DNA from: Peribacillus frigoritolerans
GTDB taxonomy: Bacteria; Bacillota; Bacilli; Bacillales; DSM-1321
Direction of reading: 5' to 3'
Assembly (NCBI GenBank): GCA_030562215.1
Contig: JAUPFL010000001.1
Span: forward strand, 2,406,501 to 2,470,500
DNA: 64,000 nt
Shown: positions 59,210-64,000 of the stretch, in pieces
Layout of the letters: each line of letters begins with the position of its first letter
Numbering within the stretch: the first letter of the stretch is position 1
The notes under the pieces: model-generated
Told to the model about the DNA's origin: nothing
The model's input: only the letters and a program-made list of their open reading frames with translations
The model's database searches: none
Position numbers and translations under genes: made by a program

Positions 59210-59595
59210 ATGTTTGAGTTGGATGTTCAAAGTCGAAAGCCGATATATGAGCAATTGATGGATAAGTTAAAGGAATTAATGATCAATGAAGTTTTACAGG
59301 AACATAATCAGCTCCCATCCATTCGAATATTGGCTCAGGAATTGACCATCAATCCAAATACGATCCAGAAAGCGTACAAGCAGCTTGAATCTGACGGATT
59401 TATATATGCATTACCAGGCAAAGGGAATTTCGTGGCACCTCCTAAATCCTTGAAAAATTCATTGAAAGAAGAAGAAATCAGAAAGAGCTTTCAAAGGTAC
59501 TCGCTGAAGCTCTGTATATTGGAATCGATAAATATGAAATTTATAGAATAATAAAGGAAATCAGTCCATTGGCAAAGGGGGAGATTCATGATTGA
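59210..59595 (+). CDS. GntR family regulator, YtrA type (frameshifted near 59487)
   Basis: 128 residues repaired. N-terminal winged helix: FELDVQSRKPIYEQLMDKLKEL, LPSIRILAQELTINPNTIQKAYKQLESDGFIYALPGKGNFV, then a short C-terminal dimerisation helix as in YtrA. A base is missing near GAAAGAGC; repair gives ELSKVLAEALYIGIDKYEI and a stop overlapping the ABC gene. ATG 59210 is 7 nt after AAGGAGG. Probably represses this operon through 59177-59189. Confidence 0.85.
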
Positions 59596-60487
59596 AATAA
59601 AACAGGTGAGTAAATTATATGAAGGAAAAGAAGCGATCAAAAACGTCACCTTGGTCATCCAAAAAGGCTCCATATTCGGGTTATTAGGTTCAAATGGGGC
59701 GGGGAAAACGACTCTATTAAAAATGCTTTCAGGCAATCTGATACAGGATGCAGGTGAAGTTCTTATTGATGGATCATATGTGTTTGAAAACCGTGAAGTG
59801 AAAAATCGTTGTTTCTTCCTTCCTGATACGCCTTATTTCCTGGCTAACTATACGATCATGCAAATGGCAGGTTTTTATAGCCAGATTTATAGTGAGTGGA
59901 ATCAAGAACGTTTTTATCAATTACATGAAGTATTCCCGATACCCGTCCAAAATAAAATACATAAACTATCGAAGGGGATGCAGAGACAGGTTGCTTTTTG
60001 GCTAGCACTCTCGACGATGCCGGAAGTTCTAATATTGGATGAACCGTTTGATGGATTAGATCCGGTCATGCGAAAAAATGTGAGACAGTTGTTGATTCAG
60101 GATGTATCGGAAAGGAATATGACGATTTTACTATCGTCCCATAATCTCCGGGAAATTGAAGATTTAGCCGATCATGTAGGGATTTTGCATAAGGGTGAGC
60201 TTGTTATCCAAAAGGTCTTGAATGACTTAAAAGCTGATGTACATAAAGTGCAAATTGCCTTTAAACATAAAATTCCCCACGGTTTATACCGCGGAATTCA
60301 AATTCTTAACAAGGAAAGGCGCGGCAGCGTGATCGTTTGTATCGTTAAAGGTAAAGAATCCATGATTAAATCGCATTTTAATCAGTTTCAGCCAGAAATA
60401 TTAGATATTCTCCCCCTTACTCTAGAGGAGATATTCATTTATGAAATGGGGGATATCGGTTATGTCATCCAGAATAACCTGGTTTAA
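59588..60487 (+). CDS. ABC transporter ATP-binding protein, YtrB-like
   Basis: 299 residues, intact. Walker A GSNGAGKTT, Q-loop region CFFLPDTPY, signature-like LSKGMQRQ (LSGGQ varied), Walker B VLILDEPFDGLD and switch His SSHNLRE. Partner of the downstream permease; overlaps both neighbours, showing coupling. Family members respond to cell-wall-active compounds in B. subtilis. Confidence 0.88.
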   Translation: MIEIKQVSKLYEGKEAIKNVTLVIQKGSIFGLLGSNGAGKTTLLKMLSGNLIQDAGEVLIDGSYVFENREVKNRCFFLPDTPYFLANYTIMQMAGFYSQIYSEWNQERFYQLHEVFPIPVQNKIHKLSKGMQRQVAFWLALSTMPEVLILDEPFDGLDPVMRKNVRQLLIQDVSERNMTILLSSHNLREIEDLADHVGILHKGELVIQKVLNDLKADVHKVQIAFKHKIPHGLYRGIQILNKERRGSVIVCIVKGKESMIKSHFNQFQPEILDILPLTLEEIFIYEMGDIGYVIQNNLV

Positions 60488-62429
60488 TAGGGAACTGATT
60501 ATCTATATTTTCAGAAGCACTGGCTGGATTGGTTTCCTATATCTCGTAGGCCTTATATTTGCGCTGCCTCTGGAAATGTTAGCGATTATCTTGAATGAGA
60601 ACAATGAATATGTGGAATTCGAAAACCTTTTTTCCTGTCAGCGGATGATACAGTTTGTCTTGGTCATCGTAATTCCAGTATTACTTGCCATCTTCCTTTT
60701 TCGGTTTTTACAAATGAAACAAGCCTCAGACTTCATTCATAGTTTACCGATTACCAGACGCAGCATCTACGTTCATATGATTGGAACGGGAATTGGCTTC
60801 ATGGGTTTACCGATTTTACTTACAGGTTCAATATTGATATTATTTCACTCGGCAATTGATATAGAAAGGCTATATACCATGCCGGATATATGGTCTTGGA
60901 TGGGGACTACATTTATTTTGGAAGCTTTGATCTTTTCTGTTGCCGTTTTAATTGGAATGGTTACGGGATTATCAGCCTTTCAAGGAGTGCTGACCTATAT
61001 TTTTCTTACTTTGCCGGTGGGGCTTTTTGTTTTGTTTGCAGCCAATGTGAAATTTTTGATAGCAGGATTTTCTGCAGATTATTATCTAAGTGCCAATATG
61101 AATGGCATCTCCCCATTATTAGCAGCAACGGAGTTGGAGAAAATCACTTTCTTCTCTATTAATATATTAATTTATAGTATATTAACCTTTCTTTTTCTTA
61201 TCAGCTCTCTATTTCTCTATGAGAGGAGAAAGCTGGAACATGTGTCGCAGGCATTTGTTTACCCGAAGATTAAGCCAGTGTTTAAATTCGGCCTGACATT
61301 ATGCATGATGCTGTTTACAGGGCTTTATTTTAGCGAAACGACGGGTGAACCTGGGTGGATTTTCTTCGGATATACCGTTGGTTCTTTGCTTGGATATTAT
61401 TTAGGGGAAATCGTCCTGCAAAAGACTTGGCGAATACGGGTCAACCTGAAAGGTTATGTAGCATTTATGGTGGCTGTCATTGTGCTGGCACTCATTATAA
61501 AAATAGATCCCCTTCAGTATAAGACCAAGATTCCTGATGAAAAGATGATTAGCCAAATTTATATTGGTGATTCTCCTTTATTTTTTGAAGACGATGACAC
61601 GTCGAATAATGCTCCCAATTATCTTAAAGAGAAGGAAAATATAGAAGCGATCAGGTTATTGCATCAGGAAATTATCGATAAGGGCAAAAAGGTTTCCATT
61701 GGTGAATTGAATGATGGGCAATCCGTATTTCTGATGTATGAACTCAAGAATGGAAAACGGTTGGCAAGAGAGTATCATTTGCAGAATTACGACTCATACA
61801 TGCCACTATTGGCAAAAATATATGAGTCGAATGAATATAAAAAAATGGTTAATCAGTTATTGAATGTTTCCGCTGAAGACGTTACTAAAATCAAGATAAC
61901 GGCGAGCGGCCAAGTGGACAAATCAATTACGATCACGGACGGTCAACAGCTGGAAGCTGCTGTAAAGGCATTGTCGGAGGATCTGAATAATCAATCATTC
62001 GCGCAAATGACTTCTTCTTTTGGTGATTATGCCTCTATCGACATTCTTTTGAGTAATAACAAAACCATTTATATGAATTGGGACTCTTCATATACTCAGT
62101 TTTCAAAATGGATGGAGAGTACCGGACAATCGGAACAAGCGCGGTTAATGGCTGATGATATCTCTTATATCCTGGTTGCGAAGACCGACTCGGAAATTTA
62201 TCATTCGAATTCTGAAAGTGAACTCGCACAGCAGATTGAACAACAGCCAAATCGCTTGAAAATCAAGACCGTTTCCGAAATCGAGACAGCCATTGATAAT
62301 GCACAGATCGATTGGGGCGGAGAGTATTCAGCTGCCTTTTATTATAAAGAAAGCAGAGATGTGGACATCAAGAGTTTTTCTGGCGAACATGTTCCCGGTT
62401 TCATTTTGGATCATTTTAATGAAAAATAA
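60462..62429 (+). CDS. ABC-2 type permease, YtrC/D-like, with large extracytoplasmic part
   Basis: 655 residues, intact, starting at ATG 60462 (GGGGGATA), inside the end of the ATPase gene. About eight hydrophobic segments in residues 1-350 (starting RSTGWIGFLYLVGLIFALPL; KQASDFIHSLPITRRSIY is the coupling region), then a hydrophilic C-terminal half (~360-655) with no further helix. Substrate unknown. Confidence 0.82.
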   Translation: MSSRITWFNRELIIYIFRSTGWIGFLYLVGLIFALPLEMLAIILNENNEYVEFENLFSCQRMIQFVLVIVIPVLLAIFLFRFLQMKQASDFIHSLPITRRSIYVHMIGTGIGFMGLPILLTGSILILFHSAIDIERLYTMPDIWSWMGTTFILEALIFSVAVLIGMVTGLSAFQGVLTYIFLTLPVGLFVLFAANVKFLIAGFSADYYLSANMNGISPLLAATELEKITFFSINILIYSILTFLFLISSLFLYERRKLEHVSQAFVYPKIKPVFKFGLTLCMMLFTGLYFSETTGEPGWIFFGYTVGSLLGYYLGEIVLQKTWRIRVNLKGYVAFMVAVIVLALIIKIDPLQYKTKIPDEKMISQIYIGDSPLFFEDDDTSNNAPNYLKEKENIEAIRLLHQEIIDKGKKVSIGELNDGQSVFLMYELKNGKRLAREYHLQNYDSYMPLLAKIYESNEYKKMVNQLLNVSAEDVTKIKITASGQVDKSITITDGQQLEAAVKALSEDLNNQSFAQMTSSFGDYASIDILLSNNKTIYMNWDSSYTQFSKWMESTGQSEQARLMADDISYILVAKTDSEIYHSNSESELAQQIEQQPNRLKIKTVSEIETAIDNAQIDWGGEYSAAFYYKESRDVDIKSFSGEHVPGFILDHFNEK

Positions 62430-62458
62430 CGTGAATATTTCGTATGTACACATAACGG

Positions 62459-62493
62459 AAAGGATGCCGCCCAATATGGGAGGCATCCTTTTG
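62459..62493. terminator. Bidirectional terminator
   Basis: AAAGGATGCC and GGCATCCTTTT with inner GCCC/GGGA, between the permease gene and the convergent cold-shock gene. Confidence 0.88.
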
Positions 62494-62527
62494 CATGGCC
62501 TATCAATTATGTTTGTGTATCTATGCT

Positions 62528-62731
62528 TTAGAGTTTTACGACGTTTTTAGCTTGAGGTCCGCGGTTTCCTTCTTCAATCTCAAATTCAACCTCTTGACCT
62601 TCATCAAGGCTCTTGAAACCTTCTCCTTGAATGGCGGAAAAATGTACGAAAACATCATCTTCGTTTGGTACTTCGATAAAACCAAATCCTTTGTCACTAT
62701 TGAACCATTTCACTTTACCTGTTACTGTCAT
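62528..62731 (-). CDS. Cold-shock protein (second copy)
   Basis: 67 residues, intact: [16 protein letters not shown] (RNP1) and VFVHFSAI (RNP2). RBS AGGAGG. More acidic tail than the copy at 27546 ([20 protein letters not shown]), so probably the CspC/CspD type. Confidence 0.95.
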   Translation of the reverse strand: MTVTGKVKWFNSDKGFGFIEVPNEDDVFVHFSAIQGEGFKSLDEGQEVEFEIEEGNRGPQAKNVVKL

Positions 62732-62951
62732 TCGATGAATCCTCCTAAAAAGTTAAAAAATATTAATGGTGATGATTTTACCTAGATGGAAAAATCAATT
62801 TCACACATTATCCAGCACCCTCATTCAAGTTAAAATTATCATACGATGATGCTTGATAATATGTGAAAGCCTACAGGAAAAATCAACCCACTAACCTCGG
62901 AGCAATTTCCAGTTTTTCAGTATATACCCACCTTTATAAAGGATAAAACAA

Positions 62952-63152
62952 ATGGAAGTAATTTATACATTCCCATTTGGGGAAAATAATATTAGACAGG
63001 TTTTATACGGGGAAATATAACGGTATTGTCGCGCAGGATTTTCCTGGATTGAAAATTGACGCGGATGCCATGTCCAATACGAAATGCCTTTATGGTTGAA
63101 ATCAGGGAAACAATTTGGCATTGAAGTTTTTCACGAAAATAATCGGGTATAG
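62952..63152 (+). CDS. Possible small protein, two frameshifts
   Basis: AAAGGA is 8 nt before ATG 62952. The first frame reads MEVIYTFPFGENNIRQ and stops after 22 codons, but changing frame near 63000 and again near 63085 gives FYTGKYNGIVAQDFPGLKID and MPLWLKSGKQFGIEVFHENN with stop at 63150. About 66 residues in total. No family recognised; this could also be non-coding. Confidence 0.35.
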
Positions 63153-63178
63153 GATTAGAAAGAAAGGACTGATGAAAA

Positions 63179-63292
63179 ATGAAGAAATTATTAAAAAGGG
63201 CTCTCATTTTTGCTGCTCCAATCATATTCAAGGAAGTAAAAAAACGCTGGAAGAACAAGCGGAATCAAAAATCGATTAAAACTGCAAGGTAA
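63179..63292 (+). CDS. Small very basic protein (37 aa)
   Basis: Starts MKKLLKRALIFAAPIIFKEV and continues KKRWKNKRNQKSIKTAR: a short amphipathic or hydrophobic helix followed by a strongly basic tail. AAAGGA is about 10 nt before the ATG. No family recognised; membrane-associated or nucleic-acid-binding are both possible. Confidence 0.5.
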   Translation: MKKLLKRALIFAAPIIFKEVKKRWKNKRNQKSIKTAR

Positions 63293-63626
63293 ATAAATAA
63301 ACCATGAATAAATGAACGGTAATCATATGGATTAAGATAGGGGCGCTGATTAAGCGTCTTTTGTTTTGCCATCTGAACAAATCCCCTAATGGGTGATTCA
63401 TTCACCTCTACATCTTTCCTTCATATCGTGTTAAAATAGAAAGGTTGATTGAAATGAATGCTGAGTAGCCAATGCTTAAGCCTTATGATATATTTCTTCT
63501 TACATATATTGTGTATGATCAGGATTTTTGCATACAAAGAAAGGTTGCCATTCCAATGTAAAAAATACAGTAAAAACCTCCTATAAATTTTTTTATTGAA
63601 GACTCCAATAATGAAAGGAACATATT
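63293..63626 (+). promoter_or_regulatory. Upstream region of prfC
   Basis: 334 nt, no gene. A weak hairpin GGCGCT/AGCGTC with TTTTG near 63342-63367 may end the small-gene transcript. The prfC promoter must lie in 63420-63600, but no hexamer pair is convincing. Confidence 0.35.
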
Positions 63627-64000
63627 ATGACTAATTTAAAAGACGAGGTTCAATCCCGACGGACCTTCGCAATCATCTCTCACCCGGATGCCGGGAAAAC
63701 GACTTTGACAGAAAAATTATTGCTGTTTGGCGGCGCGATCCGCGATGCCGGAACAGTTAAAGCTAGAAAAACAGGGAAGTATGCAACAAGTGACTGGATG
63801 GAAATTGAAAAGCAACGGGGAATTTCCGTTACATCTTCAGTCATGCAATTCGATTATGAAGATTTCCGTGTCAATATTCTAGATACACCAGGCCACCAAG
63901 ATTTCAGTGAAGACACATATCGTACACTGATGGCAGTTGATAGTGCCGTGATGATCATCGACTCGGCAAAAGGTATCGAGGATCAAACGGTTAAATTATT
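63627..64000 (+). CDS. prfC: Peptide chain release factor 3, N-terminal part (runs off the window)
   Basis: 124 residues visible. GTPase G1 [19 protein letters not shown], switch [13 protein letters not shown] and G3 [16 protein letters not shown] are diagnostic of RF3, which removes RF1/RF2 from the ribosome after termination. RBS AAAGGAA before ATG 63627. Confidence 0.95.
   Translation, partial: MTNLKDEVQSRRTFAIISHPDAGKTTLTEKLLLFGGAIRDAGTVKARKTGKYATSDWMEIEKQRGISVTSSVMQFDYEDFRVNILDTPGHQDFSEDTYRTLMAVDSAVMIIDSAKGIEDQTVKL

Noticed and set aside
1..64000. CRISPR array, prophage or insertion sequence
   Set aside because: No regularly spaced identical repeats, integrase, transposase or phage structural genes were seen on either strand.

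Overview
The window looks like chromosomal DNA of a mesophilic, low-GC, spore-forming Bacillaceae. A Peribacillus (Bacillus simplex-type) or close Bacillus relative is my best guess. The reasons are the Bacillus-type genes present (CwlO-like endopeptidase, Spo0E-like phosphatase, FbpA-like protein, YidC2 with a MifM-like upstream ORF, YtrA/B/C-like operon, YkhA), AAGGAGG-type ribosome binding sites, TTG/GTG starts, and SAM and TPP riboswitches. I see no rRNA, tRNA, CRISPR array, prophage or complete insertion sequence.

A dominant property is base quality. About 32 otherwise intact genes are each broken by one or two single-base frameshifts (roughly 43 in total). Nearly all are a missing base in a homopolymer, and the two halves always join into one normal-length protein. 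I therefore annotate them as single CDSs with a probable sequencing or assembly indel, not as pseudogenes. Lengths quoted as 'repaired' assume this.

Layout. 1-3.8 kb: end of a Bcr/CflA efflux pump, an SDR oxidoreductase (-), and a Gfo/Idh/MocA oxidoreductase, HesB-like protein and old-yellow-enzyme run. 4-8.4 kb: GH1 6-phospho-beta-glucosidase, a dispersed palindromic repeat, a SulP transporter and a MerR regulator. 8.6-15 kb: a tight six-gene tryptophan (kynurenine) catabolic operon: carboxylesterase, kynU, amino-acid permease, kynA, kynB and a NadD-like nucleotidyltransferase. 15.1-19.2 kb: sulfate ABC importer sbp-cysT-cysW-cysA, with a leader hairpin and a Cys-Cys mini-ORF. 19.6-22 kb: cwlO-like cell-wall hydrolase, Tim44-like and YxcD-like proteins. 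22-27 kb: aldose epimerase, APC permease (-), yezD unit, class A beta-lactamase-like protein, DUF218 protein. 27-33 kb: cold-shock gene, M29 aminopeptidase (-), aldehyde dehydrogenase (-), niacin permease niaP. 33-36.6 kb: TPP-riboswitch thiamine salvage operon tenA-thiW-thiD-thiM-thiE (-). 36.7-37.7 kb: a complete SAM-I riboswitch with no methionine gene behind it, then fbpA-like and spo0E-like genes. 37.7-42.3 kb: GNAT, SGNH hydrolase, ABC remnant, DinB, M15 peptidase, YkhA thioesterase, Bax-inhibitor-like protein. 42.8-48.4 kb: oligopeptide ABC importer (D-F-B-C-A). 48.5-50.5 kb: small proteins, M42 peptidase, FMN-binding-fold protein. 50.7-54.2 kb: cyanophycinase plus cyanophycin synthetase. 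54.3-55.4 kb: yidC2 behind a MifM-like arrest-peptide candidate (-). 55.7-62.4 kb: Gly/Pro-rich surface or spore protein, glycerophosphodiester phosphodiesterase (-), UMF1-type MFS, Ohr (-), GntR-ABC-permease operon. 62.5-64 kb: second cold-shock gene (-), small basic protein, start of prfC.

Most interesting items: the MifM-like ORF whose last codons can pair with the yidC2 Shine-Dalgarno; the orphan SAM riboswitch; the Cys-Cys mini-ORF coupled to sbp, together with a similar inverted repeat at the sbp and yezD promoters; the kynurenine operon ending in an atypical NadD paralogue; and the cyanophycin pair.
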